Assembly (NCBI RefSeq): GCF_029051645.1
Contig: NZ_JAACFS010000002.1
Coordinates: 186,001-250,000, forward strand
DNA length: 64,000 bases
Direction of reading: 5' to 3'
DNA from: Bradyrhizobium sp. CSA112
GTDB lineage: Bacteria; Pseudomonadota; Alphaproteobacteria; Rhizobiales; Xanthobacteraceae
Positions 16,912 to 27,202 of this stretch are shown piece after piece. Every line of letters begins with the position of its first letter. The first letter of the stretch is position 1. The notes below the pieces were generated by a model. That model saw nothing but the letters and a program-made list of their open reading frames with translations, had not been told where the DNA came from and did not search any database. The position numbers and the translations under genes are program-made.

Positions 16912-17225
16912 CCGGTGCGGTTTGCAGGCACGCAGGGTGAGGGGTAGAGCACTTGCCATGCGCCGGAATTGGAACCGCATTACCCCGTACTGTTACCGTA
17001 TTACCCATGCGTATTTTACGGTTGCGTCCGGCGGCCCATTTGCATCTAACTACTTAAGCTCCCTGTGAGCAGAAGCCGTCTTGCAACCGAGCGGCGGGGT
17101 TTATTTGTTAGAGTGAGCGTGTTGACGAGTACGAGTAAAGAGCAGATTCAATTTATGTTAAAACCATCGTTTCGCGACACTCGAAATGGAGCACGCCCCA
17201 GACGCGTCACTGCAGGTTCCCCGCA
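16912..17225. other. 314-bp intergenic region
   Basis: No gene supported on either strand. It is more AT-rich than its surroundings and includes TTGACG at 17122-17127, a possible -35 for the Crp/Fnr gene, though no good -10 is seen at 17 bp. No repeat of the families listed here. Confidence 0.35.
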
Positions 17226-18005
17226 GTGAAGCCTCGCGGCGGAATGGGCAATCGCCTTCTTGCAGCATTGCCTGCATCGGATTTCGATGTGCTGGAACCC
17301 GAACTTGAGATGATCGCGCTCGATCAGGATGCGGTCCTTTCGCAGGCGGGTGACGACATCGAGTACGTCGTCTTTCCCCACAACGGCGCGATCACCTTGA
17401 TGATCGACATGGCGGACGGGCACACGGTTGCCACCGCGGCAATCGGGCGTGAGGGAGCCGTTGGCATGCTTTCGGTGCTCGGGCCATCACCTTCGGCCAC
17501 GACAGCCGTCGTTCGCGCGGCCGGCACCGCCTCTCGGATCCCTGCATCGCGATTTCTTGGCGTCTTTAACCGCAGTCCCGCGATCCGACGCATGGTTCAG
17601 AATCACGTCAAGGCGATGTTGATGCAGTTCCAACTCGGCTTGGCCTGCAACGCGCTGCACCCGGTCGAAGCCCGCATGGCCCGTTGGCTGCTTCAGTTGC
17701 GCGACCGCGTCGACCATGATGTGCTGCCGCTCACCCAGCACGCGCTGTCGCAAATGCTCGGTGTGCGGCGTACGACCGTGACGCTCCTGATGCGTAATCT
17801 GCGCGCGCGCGGAGCGATCAGATCCGATCGACGAGGCCTGATCGAGATCGACCGGGCGCGGCTCGCGGCGGCGGCGTGCGAATGCCATCGGGCCATGCGT
17901 CTCGAAGTCGAGGAGATTCTCTCAACGAATTCGGACCAATCCCGGGCAAGGGGTTTGCTCGAAGTCGGGCGCATCCCCGGAATCAAATCGGGCAACGTCA
18001 GGTGA
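17226..18005 (+). CDS. Crp/Fnr family transcriptional regulator
   Basis: 259 residues. N-terminal cyclic-nucleotide-binding-like beta roll (about 20-140: VFPHNGAITLMIDMADGHTV, IGREGAVGML), a long dimer helix with RRMVQNHVKAMLMQFQLGLACNALHPVEARMARWLL, and a C-terminal helix-turn-helix (LTQHALSQMLGVRRTTVTLLMRNLRARGAI). The four-Cys FNR signature is absent, so direct oxygen sensing by an FeS cluster is unlikely. It belongs to the large Bradyrhizobium group of Crp-like regulators with unknown ligands. It stands alone. Confidence 0.88.
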   Translation: MKPRGGMGNRLLAALPASDFDVLEPELEMIALDQDAVLSQAGDDIEYVVFPHNGAITLMIDMADGHTVATAAIGREGAVGMLSVLGPSPSATTAVVRAAGTASRIPASRFLGVFNRSPAIRRMVQNHVKAMLMQFQLGLACNALHPVEARMARWLLQLRDRVDHDVLPLTQHALSQMLGVRRTTVTLLMRNLRARGAIRSDRRGLIEIDRARLAAAACECHRAMRLEVEEILSTNSDQSRARGLLEVGRIPGIKSGNVR

Positions 18006-18112
18006 GCGCGTTTCGCGCGACCGATTGACTTTCTACGTCTGACTTTCCACGCACGCGACGTGCGCTGTGGCGTTCCGGGAAAAGCCCTTCAACGAGCGGA
18101 TATTCCGCTCGA

Positions 18113-18310
18113 TCAGGTTCCCTGCCGCCAATCACGTTCGAGGGCTTGCTCGGATGCGGCCTCGAGTTTCGCAAGCTCGCGCAGCACCTTCGCCGTTTGA
18201 CGCAGCTCGTTGCGCTCGGGGCCAGGCTTCTGCCGTCGTGCTTCGGCGAGAAAGTCCTTGGCCTGCAGCAGCCAGGTTGAAGTTTCAGATGGGGTTTGCA
18301 TGCGCGCCAT
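18113..18310 (-). CDS. Small conserved-type helical protein
   Basis: 65 residues, predicted almost entirely helical and highly charged (LLQAKDFLAEARRQKPG, RELAKLEAASEQALERDW). A GGAGAG ribosome site precedes ATG 18310. No family name recognised. It is followed upstream by another small gene on the same strand (18355-18564), 44 bp away, so they may be co-expressed. Confidence 0.55.
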   Translation of the reverse strand: MARMQTPSETSTWLLQAKDFLAEARRQKPGPERNELRQTAKVLRELAKLEAASEQALERDWRQGT

Positions 18311-18354
18311 GGTGTCTCTCCATCGCGATCGTCACTCTTGACCTCAGTCGACGA

Positions 18355-18564
18355 TTACGCCGGGACGCCGGCGCTGCGATGCACCCGGATGCTCGGTTCG
18401 TCGACCCAGGCTTCGCGCGCAAACCAAGTGTGATCGGTGTGGCAGATCACGCAACGCGTGCGCGAGAAAAACACCGCGCGGCGCCCGAAGCTTTCGCGAT
18501 CAGTCTTGATGCCCGTGGGAATCGCGTGTCCGGTTTGCGGACATTTGATCATCACCATACCCAT
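18355..18564 (-). CDS. Small Cys-rich (zinc-ribbon-like) protein
   Basis: 69 residues from ATG 18564, chosen because GGAGG sits 7 bp upstream; upstream ATGs at 18576 and 18588 lack this. Two Cys knuckles are seen: IKCPQTGHAIPTG near the N-terminus and TRCVICHTDHTW in the middle, which together could bind one zinc. The ending is Arg/Val-rich. Function unknown; a nucleic-acid or protein adaptor role is only a guess. Confidence 0.55.
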   Translation of the reverse strand: MGMVMIKCPQTGHAIPTGIKTDRESFGRRAVFFSRTRCVICHTDHTWFAREAWVDEPSIRVHRSAGVPA

Positions 18565-18769
18565 GTCGCCCTCCATTGCGATCGTCATTGTAGTTTGTAG
18601 TTTCCTGCAAATAAGCACCGGCCGGTTGGATTGCGCCTGTTGTCGGTGCGGGTTACTTGGGGGGCATCGCGCACCTTGTTTGGTCGAGCAAGGCCAGTGG
18701 GGGCTGCATGCTCGCCGGGCTTTTTCCAACCGGCCGGATCCCTCCTTGGACCTGAACTGAGTGGATTTT

Positions 18770-19231
18770 TCAGTCTGCTTGGTGGAGAACCTTGGTGAAG
18801 TGCTTCCTGATCGGTTCACCCGTTTCGGTCGCAACCTTCTGGGCAAGCGCCCACAGTTCCCTGTTCTGGTCGGAAGCGGTATCAAACGCCTTGCGCGTTT
18901 GCGCCGCCGACAAGGTAAAGACATCAGTCGCTGACTTGCTGCCGCAGAGGTGGATCAAGAAGTCGAGCGCAGAGGCGGTATTGGCGTTTGAGATTTCAAA
19001 CACCTTCAGCCCGTAGTCGGTCGCGCTTCTGGCGTTACCCGAATAGGTCTCGCGCAGCGCTTCCGTCATCCCCTCCGACGCGGCCCTGATCTTCTCAAAG
19101 CCTTCCCGCGCGCGGGCGAGGGCCTGCTCGTTGCCGCCGATGCCAGGCAAGGCGATCTTCGAGAAGTCCAAGAGCGGCATCCCGAAAACATTGGTTCCGT
19201 TCAGTGTCACTTTCATTTCGCTTTCACTCAC
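18770..19231 (-). CDS. Phasin family protein
   Basis: 153 residues from GTG 19231 with AGGAG about 9 bp upstream. It is a helical protein with the phasin pattern: AREGFEKIRAASEGMTEAL, YGLKVFEISNANTASALDF and TASDQNRELWALAQKVATETG. It should coat polyhydroxyalkanoate granules. It is shorter than the Pro-rich phasin at 1128-1745 and has no linker. It lies downstream of groESL on the same strand, but the groESL terminator and a 335-bp gap separate the two. Confidence 0.85.
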   Translation of the reverse strand: MSESEMKVTLNGTNVFGMPLLDFSKIALPGIGGNEQALARAREGFEKIRAASEGMTEALRETYSGNARSATDYGLKVFEISNANTASALDFLIHLCGSKSATDVFTLSAAQTRKAFDTASDQNRELWALAQKVATETGEPIRKHFTKVLHQAD

Positions 19232-19565
19232 GCAGCATTACTCCTCTCAAGCGAAAGCATTCTCCGCGACGCTCGCAGGCGTCACGAGAGCTCGCGCTCC
19301 GTGTTCGACCAGATTTTGGATGAGCTTTGATTTAGCCCCGACCCGATACGACTTTGGCCTAAGAGAAGCGGAGCGTCGGTTCGAATTGCGACTCTCGCAG
19401 AAATTTTTTTCGAGATTGTCAACGCATACGATCGTATATTTGCGGAGCGTTGTGCATAACAGGGATATCTCAGGGAGCAGGAAGCCTTTTCTTCAGCGTT
19501 GCGTTGCAGGCGAGGCGTCGGCGTTTGCTGTGTTGTGACGGGTATTTACATCGTCTGCCCAAACA
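19232..19565. other. Intergenic region upstream of the phasin gene
   Basis: No gene supported. It is AT-richer near 19405-19465 (runs of T and the CATACGATCGTATATTTG segment, with a TACGATCGTA palindrome at 19428-19437) and should hold the phasin promoter. The palindrome could be a regulator site, not assignable from sequence. Confidence 0.35.
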
Positions 19566-19593
19566 AAAACCCCGGCATCGCTGCCGGGGTTTT
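19566..19593 (-). terminator. Rho-independent terminator of groESL
   Basis: An 11-bp stem (AAAACCCCGGC / GCCGGGGTTTT) with a 6-nt loop lies 34 bp beyond the groEL stop; on the minus strand it is followed by TTTTTGTTT. A strong canonical terminator. Confidence 0.85.
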
Positions 19594-19626
19594 GCATTCC
19601 TTGGATAGTCGCCGGAGTGGCTGGAC

Positions 19627-21303
<1,677 letters not shown>

Positions 21304-21363
21304 TCACCCTGTCGGGGAGGCGCCTTGCGGCGCTCCTCAGGGTGAGCGTTGCAGGCGAAGCGC

Positions 21364-21678
21364 TTAGGCGGCCTTCTTCTTGGAAGCGGGGACGTCGAGC
21401 ACGCCCATGATGTCGGACTCCTTCATGATCAGGAGCTCTTCACCGTCGATCTTGACCTCGGTGCCCGACCATTTGCCGAACAGCACGCGGTCGCCGACCT
21501 TGAGGTCGATGGGGATCAGCTTGCCGGCTTCGTCACGGCCACCGGGGCCAACGGCGACGATTTCGCCCTGCGAGGGCTTTTCCTTGGCACTGTCCGGAAT
21601 GATGATGCCGCCAGCGGTCTTCTCTTCGGCGTCGATGCGCTTGACCACGACGCGGTCGTGAAGCGGACGGAATTTCAT
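21364..21678 (-). CDS. groES: Co-chaperonin GroES (Hsp10)
   Basis: 104 residues with the whole GroES fold: [23 protein letters not shown] start, mobile loop [19 protein letters not shown], and [33 protein letters not shown]. It caps GroEL. A strong ribosome site (AGGAGG) precedes ATG 21678. The last residues (PASKKKAA) are a basic extension common in rhizobial GroES. First gene of the groES-groEL operon. Confidence 0.98.
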   Translation of the reverse strand: MKFRPLHDRVVVKRIDAEEKTAGGIIIPDSAKEKPSQGEIVAVGPGGRDEAGKLIPIDLKVGDRVLFGKWSGTEVKIDGEELLIMKESDIMGVLDVPASKKKAA

Positions 21679-21722
21679 GCAGTCCTCCTAAGTTTCTGAA
21701 AATGTTGTCAGATTCTGGAATT

Positions 21723-21749
21723 TTGGCAGTCCGGGCCAGCGAGTGCCAG
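21723..21749. promoter_or_regulatory. CIRCE-like HrcA operator (proximal)
   Basis: TTGGCAGTC - N9 - GAGTGCCAG, against the CIRCE consensus TTAGCACTC-N9-GAGTGCTAA. The two arms pair at 7 of 9 positions and the 9-nt spacer is exact. It lies 45-71 bp upstream of groES, the usual CIRCE position. Confidence 0.7.
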
Positions 21750-21762
21750 CTCGGCTGCGCAG

Positions 21763-21792
21763 GACATAGGCCAGACTTGTTCGGGGGACAAG
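21763..21792 (-). promoter_or_regulatory. Candidate groESL promoter
   Basis: On the minus strand TTGTCC (21792-21787) and TATGTC (21768-21763) with an 18-bp spacer. The same bases read CTTGTC...CTATGT, close to the alphaproteobacterial sigma-32 pattern. The proximal CIRCE-like site would fall in the early transcribed region. Confidence 0.4.
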
Positions 21793-21810
21793 GGCTTCTA
21801 GCAGAAAAAT

Positions 21811-21837
21811 TGGCACTCAAATATGTCGCCTGCCAAT
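21811..21837. promoter_or_regulatory. Second CIRCE-like element (distal)
   Basis: TTGGCACTC - N9 - GCCTGCCAA; arms pair at 7 of 9 positions with the exact 9-nt spacer. The left arm differs from the CIRCE consensus at one base only. It sits 19 bp upstream of the candidate -35. Confidence 0.5.
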
Positions 21838-22058
21838 TTCATTCATCATGATTAATCCGGCCGGCGGAGCCTCCGGATCCGTATTAGCACGTGCGGTAAG
21901 CTGCTGCTAACGCGCGAATTTTCAACACATCATTAAACATTTAGGCTTGTGATGGGTTGGTATCGTGCGTCACATTTCTCTCATGTGAGCGCATCTCCGC
22001 CGGGGTGGCTCGGTGTGTGGCCACCACGACAATGCGCTCCTGAAATGGAGGTATTGGC

Positions 22059-22346
22059 ATGGTCTCGCGGGTTGGAGTTGCTTCCGACGACTTCCGGAAG
22101 CAGGTGCTGGGCTACGGGCTGACGACGGCGCAAATCCTGTATCGGATGCCGGATCATCCCTCATTGCTGCAGACCTATGTCTGGCAGAACTACGATCTCT
22201 GTCCGAAATTCCCGGCGCTGAAGGATTTCCTCGCCTTCTGGCAGGAAAAGCTTGATGGCCCGCTGTTTTCCGTAACGGTCGCGCATTCCAGGCTGATCAA
22301 GCCGGCCGAGTTGCGCGCGGTGGATGGCGTGTTTCGGCTGCATTGA
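22059..22346 (+). CDS. usg: Usg family protein
   Basis: 95 residues from ATG 22059 with GGAGG upstream. It matches the small alphaproteobacterial Usg family over its full length: GYGLTTAQILYRMPDHPSLLQ, YVWQNYDLCPKFPALKDFLAFW and the closing LRAVDGVFRLH. The name comes from its place upstream of trp genes in Caulobacter; its function is unknown. No trp gene is seen here. It is divergent from groESL. Confidence 0.85.
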   Translation: MVSRVGVASDDFRKQVLGYGLTTAQILYRMPDHPSLLQTYVWQNYDLCPKFPALKDFLAFWQEKLDGPLFSVTVAHSRLIKPAELRAVDGVFRLH

Positions 22347-22355
22347 GAAGGACGG

Positions 22356-22448
22356 GTAGGGTGGGCAAAGCGAAGCGTGCCACCATTGCAAGCCAAACGC
22401 CTGGATAGATGGTGGGCACAGCGCAAGAGCGCCTTTGCCCACCCTACG
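22356..22448. repeat. Type C inverted repeat (GTAGGGTGGGCAAAGCG)
   Basis: Starts GTAGGGTGGGCAAAGCGAAG and ends GCCTTTGCCCACCCTAC; the outer arms are complementary and inner copies of GTGCCACC / GGTGGGCAC also pair. A partial copy is at 63497-63527. Confidence 0.75.
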
Positions 22449-22497
22449 AAAATGAATTCGTGTTAGCCTCCCGCCACAAACAAAAGGGGAGGTACCC

Positions 22498-23046
22498 ATG
22501 GCCAAGAAGAAAGTGGCGTCGCGCGCTGCGGCGCAGCCTGCTGTGAAAAAGAAATGGTCGGGCCACAAGACGGCAGCCAAGTCCTCAGCCCGCAAGACCA
22601 TCAAGTCGAAGGCGAGGGGCGTTGCGGCGGCCAAGCCCAAACCGGCCAAGAAGGCGCGGCCGAAGCAGCGCATCGCCATCAGCCATTACCGCGAAGAAGA
22701 TTTCAAAGCCGACGGCCTGCGCACTTACGCAAAGTACCGCGACCTCGGCATCGCGGAGGCGACGCACGGTTTGGCGCAGGCGCATGTGATCCGCCTGCAA
22801 GGTCCCTGCAATCCGGCGGAAGTTTCAAAACTGCATTACCATGATGTCGAATTCCAGATGGTCTACGTGCTCAAGGGTTGGGTAAAGACCTACATGGAAG
22901 GCCAGGGCGAGACGCTGATGAAGGAAGGCAGCACCTGGACCCAGCCGCCGCGCATCAAGCATCTGATCATGGATTATTCCGACGACGTCGAATTGCTGGA
23001 AGTGATTTTGCCGGCGGAGTTCAAGACGGTGGAATTGGCGAGTTAG
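22498..23046 (+). CDS. Cupin-domain protein with basic N-terminal tail
   Basis: 182 residues. Residues 1-58 are Lys/Ala-rich, like histone H1-type tails (AKKKVASRA, KPKPAKKARPKQ). A cupin domain follows (about 88-178) with metal-ligand motif HYHDVEFQMVYVLKG (His113, His115, Glu118) and PPRIKHLIMDYSDD, whose His may be the fourth ligand. The enzymatic role is unknown; the tail suggests nucleic-acid contact, which is inference. Flanked by type C and type A repeats. Confidence 0.75.
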   Translation: MAKKKVASRAAAQPAVKKKWSGHKTAAKSSARKTIKSKARGVAAAKPKPAKKARPKQRIAISHYREEDFKADGLRTYAKYRDLGIAEATHGLAQAHVIRLQGPCNPAEVSKLHYHDVEFQMVYVLKGWVKTYMEGQGETLMKEGSTWTQPPRIKHLIMDYSDDVELLEVILPAEFKTVELAS

Positions 23047-23063
23047 CTGTCATTTAACTTGCC

Positions 23064-23166
23064 GTCATTCCGGGGCGCGCGCAGCGCGAGCCCGGAATTC
23101 ATTTCGCCTCTCGTGCTGCGGCCCGATGGATTCCGGGCTCGGTGCTTCGCACCGCCCCGGAATGAC
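23064..23166. repeat. Type A palindromic repeat
   Basis: GTCATTCCGGGGCGCGCG ... GATGGATTCCGGGCTCGG ... CCGCCCCGGAATGAC: full two-hairpin element with a central spacer, closest in form to 11555-11658 and to the halves around the nuclease gene. Confidence 0.85.
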
Positions 23167-23176
23167 GGCGAGAGTC

Positions 23177-24427
23177 TTAACTCAAAACCCCTACCACCGC
23201 GCCCATCAAACACGTCGTCAGCGTGCCCGATACGATCGACTTCAGCCCCAGCGCATTGATCTCCTCGCGCCGCTCCGGCGCCATGGTGCCGAGGCCGCCG
23301 ATCATGATGCCGAGGCTGGCGAAGTTGGCAAAGCCGCACATCGCATAGAGCATGATCAGCCGCGAGCGCGGATCGAGCGTATCAGCGCCGAGCTTTGACA
23401 GCTCGACATAAGCGATCAGTTCATTGAGCACAGTCTTGGTGCCCATCAGGCTGCCCGCGGTGACTGCCTGCGGCCAGGGCAGGCCCATCAACCAGCACAC
23501 CGGCGCCATCAGGTAGCCCAGCAGGCGCTGCAGCGAAATTTTGGCGCCGCCGATCTCGGGCAACAGCCCGAGCATGGCGTTGACGAGATAGACCAGCGCC
23601 ACCAGCACCAGCAGCATGGCGACGATGTTCAGGAGAAGCTCAAGTCCCGCAGTGGTACCCTTGGCGATGGCGTCCATCGTGGAGGATGCATGCATGTCGG
23701 GATCTTCCAACGATCCGCCGGTGCGCTTGTCCGAAGTCTCCGGCACCATGATCAGGCTGACCAGGATGGCCGCCGGCGCGCCGAGGACCGAGGCAATGAC
23801 AAAATGCGCCGCCGCATCCGGGATCAGCGGCGCGAGGAAGGTCGCGTAGAGCACCAGCACGGTGCCGGCGATGCCGGCCATGCCGCCGGTCATCACCAGG
23901 AACAATTCGCTACGCGTGAGCTGCGCCAGATAGGGCCGGATGAATAGGGGCGCCTCGACCATGCCGAGAAAGATATTGGCCGCGGTCGACAGTCCCACCG
24001 CACCGCCGACGCCGAGCGTGCGCTCCAATAGCCACGCCATGCCGCGCACGATCGGCGGCAGCACGCGCCAATAGAACAAGAGCGTCGTCAGGACGCTCAT
24101 GACCAGCACGATCGGCAGCGCCTGAAACGCCAGGATGAAATCCGCGCCCGGCGCTTTCAAGTCGAAGGGGAGCGAGCCGCCGCCGAGATAGCCGAACACG
24201 AAGGAAGTGCCGGCGCGCGTCGCCGCCGAAATCGTGTTGACGGCGTCATTGATGGCGCCGAACGCCCTTGCCACCGGCGGCAGCTTGATCAGCACCAGCG
24301 CCGTGACGACGGTGACGGCAAGGCCAACCGCCATTTGCCGCAACGAAACCGCGCGGCGGTTTTCGCTGAGCGACCATGCGATCGCCAGCAACGCCAGCAC
24401 GCCAAATGCCGATTGTAGTTGCAGCAT
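23177..24427 (-). CDS. NupC/CNT family concentrative nucleoside transporter
   Basis: 416 residues from ATG 24427; an upstream start would add 17 residues outside the family core. A polytopic inner-membrane protein with CNT hallmarks: GMVEAPLFIRPYL, the gate and core motif GTKTVLNELIAYVELSKL, and CGFANFASLGIMIGGLG near the end. It imports nucleosides with H+ or Na+. Length is normal. It may share a unit with the GT87 gene, 55 bp upstream, though no functional link is evident. Confidence 0.9.
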   Translation of the reverse strand: MLQLQSAFGVLALLAIAWSLSENRRAVSLRQMAVGLAVTVVTALVLIKLPPVARAFGAINDAVNTISAATRAGTSFVFGYLGGGSLPFDLKAPGADFILAFQALPIVLVMSVLTTLLFYWRVLPPIVRGMAWLLERTLGVGGAVGLSTAANIFLGMVEAPLFIRPYLAQLTRSELFLVMTGGMAGIAGTVLVLYATFLAPLIPDAAAHFVIASVLGAPAAILVSLIMVPETSDKRTGGSLEDPDMHASSTMDAIAKGTTAGLELLLNIVAMLLVLVALVYLVNAMLGLLPEIGGAKISLQRLLGYLMAPVCWLMGLPWPQAVTAGSLMGTKTVLNELIAYVELSKLGADTLDPRSRLIMLYAMCGFANFASLGIMIGGLGTMAPERREEINALGLKSIVSGTLTTCLMGAVVGVLS

Positions 24428-24482
24428 GAATCCCCCAAAGCCAATGCTATTATGGGCGTAGGGGCGCCAATGACGCAATGCG

Positions 24483-25757
24483 TCATCGGCTGACGGCAGC
24501 GGCGGTCGCGTTGCTCGGCACCGCTGGTGCGAATAATTTTAGCAGGAGATAGGCGGCGAACGCAGGCGCGACAAATCCGGGTCCTGGAATTTGCAGTGTG
24601 CCCAACATCACTTGCAGCGCCGGGACCCAGAAAACGAGCTGGGCAAGGCGGCGTCCGGTTGCGTCGAGTTTTCCCTCCGCGAGCAGCACGACGCTTGCGA
24701 ATGTCAGCGGCAGCAAATCGTAGGAGCCCAGATAGGGCGAAGCGCTCGCTGTGCAGGCCAGAAACAATGCCTGCAACTGCCTGGCATCGCCGTCTTTACG
24801 ATAACGGAACGCGGCGGCTACGGCCGCGACGGCCGCAATGGCGAAAGCAAGCTGGATCATTTCACCGGCGCGATTGCCTACAAGCCCGCGCACGTTCATG
24901 AAAATACTCGACTGAAACGGCACCGCGGTGCCGGCAGGATCGCGCAGCACTTCGCGCTGCAACGGCATTGCCTTGGTGATGTAGTCATGCCAGCTCTCCG
25001 GACCGCCGATGGCGACGCTGATCGTGAACAATACAACCGCCGTCATCGCAGCCCACAAGAAAACCCGCCAGCGCCCAGACGCGATCAGCGCAAACGGAAA
25101 CAACACGCCAAGCTGCGGCTTCACCGTGAGCAGCCCGATCAGCACGCCGGCGACGACAGGTCGCTTGTCGAGCGAAGCGAAGATCGCGAGCAGGGCAGCA
25201 GTCGTGAGCAATGAGCTCTGGCCCGAGAGCACGCAAAGCAAGGCGGCCGGCGAGACCAGAACCACCACGAGAGTACGCTCGTCGGCAACCTCCCGGCGCC
25301 CTGCGAGGTAGAACGCGAGAAGGCTGACCGAAAACCAGGCGATCAGGGCCGGGAAATAGGCAAGCAGACCGAACGGCGCCATCACGACAAGGGCTGTCGG
25401 CGGGTTCGGCCAGTTCTGTCCGGGATAGCCGGGGCCGAGCAGCTTGGCGAGCTCGGCATTGTAGGTCGCAAGATCGTAGAATCGGGCGGGATCGGCATCC
25501 AGGACCGCGTGCCCGTACATCCACAGGTTCAGGAAATCGCGTCCCAGTACCAGCGTGACCTTGTCGCGCGGAAACGGCCAGGTCCAGTTGGTGGTGCAAG
25601 CATAAGCCAACAGCGTTAGCGCGAACATCGCGCCGCCGAGCAGCAGCAGACCTCGTAGAAATTCTGCGTTTTCCGGGTCGTCGGTCTGGGGGACGAGAGT
25701 ACCCAGAAACAGCGGCCTGCGCGAATGATCCGGATTGGACAGGCTCTCGTCTGGCAT
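24483..25757 (-). CDS. GT87 (DUF2029) family membrane glycosyltransferase-like protein
   Basis: 424 residues with about 10 membrane helices. The first periplasmic loop contains KVTLVLGRDFLNLWMYGHAVL, then YPGQNWPNPPTALVVMAPFG, with the acidic and aromatic residues typical of the DUF2029/GT87 family, which use polyprenyl-phosphate mannose donors in actinobacteria. In alphaproteobacteria the acceptor is unknown. The divergent GT2 gene (25930) could make its lipid-linked donor, repeating the logic of the GT2-GT39 pair at 2.5-5.1 kb. Confidence 0.75.
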   Translation of the reverse strand: MPDESLSNPDHSRRPLFLGTLVPQTDDPENAEFLRGLLLLGGAMFALTLLAYACTTNWTWPFPRDKVTLVLGRDFLNLWMYGHAVLDADPARFYDLATYNAELAKLLGPGYPGQNWPNPPTALVVMAPFGLLAYFPALIAWFSVSLLAFYLAGRREVADERTLVVVLVSPAALLCVLSGQSSLLTTAALLAIFASLDKRPVVAGVLIGLLTVKPQLGVLFPFALIASGRWRVFLWAAMTAVVLFTISVAIGGPESWHDYITKAMPLQREVLRDPAGTAVPFQSSIFMNVRGLVGNRAGEMIQLAFAIAAVAAVAAAFRYRKDGDARQLQALFLACTASASPYLGSYDLLPLTFASVVLLAEGKLDATGRRLAQLVFWVPALQVMLGTLQIPGPGFVAPAFAAYLLLKLFAPAVPSNATAAAVSR

Positions 25758-25929
25758 CGCGATCCGCCCCTGAATGTCTCAAATGGCCGGAAGCCGGCCG
25801 AAAATTCATGCGGCATGCAAATTATATGCTGCAACTTAAGATCTTCTTTAGGGGAAACCAGCAAAGCTAGGGGATGATCAGCATCAGACGTTCGATGCCC
25901 GACAACCGGTGCGGCAGCGGTTTCAACCG

Positions 25930-26967
25930 ATGAATTGCGTCGTCATCCCTGCATACCGCGCGGCAGCCACGATCTTGCCGGTCATCAAGGCGATCGGTCC
26001 TGAAATAGAGATGATTATCGTCGTCGATGACGGCTGCCCCGAGGGTACGGCGCTCGTGGTTGCGAACCGTTGTTCTGATCCGCGTGTCGTCCCCTTGATG
26101 CACGATACAAACCGGGGCGTCGGCGGAGCCTTCCTGACGGGCATGCGTTACGCGATCACACATGGCGCTGATATCATCGTGAAGATCGATGCCGATGGAC
26201 AGATGGACCCGTCACAGGTGCCGGCACTGATCCACCCCATCGCCAGCGGACAGGCTGACTACGTCAAAGGCGATCGCTTCTTCTTCCTCACCAATGCGGC
26301 GTCAATGCCGAAGGCCCGGCTGATCGGCAATCTCGCCCTGTCGTTCATGGCAAAACTGTCAAGCGGCTACTGGACCATTATGGATCCGACCAACGGCTTC
26401 TTTGCCATTCATGCACGCGTCGCAGAACTGCTCGACGATGAGCGGATCACAAAGCGGTTCTTCTTCGAAACCGACCTGCTGTTTCATCTTGGGCTGATCC
26501 GCGCCAAAGTCGTCGAGTTTCCGATGCGCGCGTCGTATGGCGAGGAAGTATCGAATCTGCGCATTTCGCATCAGCTCGCGCCGTTCTTCAGCGGACATCT
26601 ACGCAATACCTTCCGCCGGATTCTGTACCGCTACTTCTTTCGCGAATTCTCGCTGGCGTCGATTCAGCTTGTCGCGGGCACTGCACTGTTCGGCTTCGGT
26701 CTCGTATTTGGATTGTACCACTGGTGGGCGGCGGGGGATCAACTGGTGCCGACCGGAACCATCATGATCGCAGCGCTGACTTTTCTGATCGGATTCCAGC
26801 TGATGCTGTCGTTCCTGAATTACGACATCAGTTCGAGCCCCCGCGAACCGTTGCACCCGTTTCTGATCCGGGCTCCGAACCTCGCCGCTGTCACAGACGA
26901 TCTTGCTAAAGCAAGCGCACCGGAGGCGAGCGATGACGGCCCGCAGACGGTCCGCCGGCAGGCATAG
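25930..26967 (+). CDS. GT2 family glycosyltransferase with two C-terminal membrane helices
   Basis: 345 residues from ATG 25930, where the GT-A fold begins (NCVVIPAYRAAATILPVI). It has VVDDGCPEGTA, the DXD-type IVKIDADGQMDP, and DPTNGFFAIHARV, as in polyprenyl-phosphate glycosyltransferases. Two hydrophobic segments near residues 240-305 anchor it in the membrane. It is divergent from the GT87 gene and probably loads a sugar on a polyprenyl phosphate. The sugar is not inferable. Confidence 0.85.
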   Translation: MNCVVIPAYRAAATILPVIKAIGPEIEMIIVVDDGCPEGTALVVANRCSDPRVVPLMHDTNRGVGGAFLTGMRYAITHGADIIVKIDADGQMDPSQVPALIHPIASGQADYVKGDRFFFLTNAASMPKARLIGNLALSFMAKLSSGYWTIMDPTNGFFAIHARVAELLDDERITKRFFFETDLLFHLGLIRAKVVEFPMRASYGEEVSNLRISHQLAPFFSGHLRNTFRRILYRYFFREFSLASIQLVAGTALFGFGLVFGLYHWWAAGDQLVPTGTIMIAALTFLIGFQLMLSFLNYDISSSPREPLHPFLIRAPNLAAVTDDLAKASAPEASDDGPQTVRRQA

Positions 26968-27066
26968 CGCGCGATGTGCGCGACTTCTCTGGAACGGCTG
27001 AACGCGGAAACATTGACATCCGGCGAGGGCTCGGCCATTTGGCAGACCGGTCCGCTCGGCCTCGGC

Positions 27067-27189
27067 ATGTCGTCCCTGCGAACGCAGGGACCCATGCCGC
27101 GTGATCTCTCATGTGCACACGAGCGGTAGAAGGCTCGTAGTCCAATTAGCGCCGCGGAGTATGGGTCCCTGCGTTCGCAGGGACGACAT
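27067..27189. repeat. Type D repeat: paired GTCCCTGCG hairpins
   Basis: ATGTCGTCCCTGCGAACG-CAGGGACCCAT on the left and ATGGGTCCCTGCG-TTCGCAGGGACGACAT on the right, about 60 bp apart. Each end is a perfect hairpin and the two ends are also inverted copies of each other. Only one copy in the window. Confidence 0.8.
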
Positions 27190-27202
27190 GCTGCGAAGTT
27201 TG

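Noticed and set aside
16172..16940. Plus-strand frame across the hydrolase/MarR junction (16062-16940)
   Set aside because: Out of frame with both genes; Arg/Ser-rich shadow.
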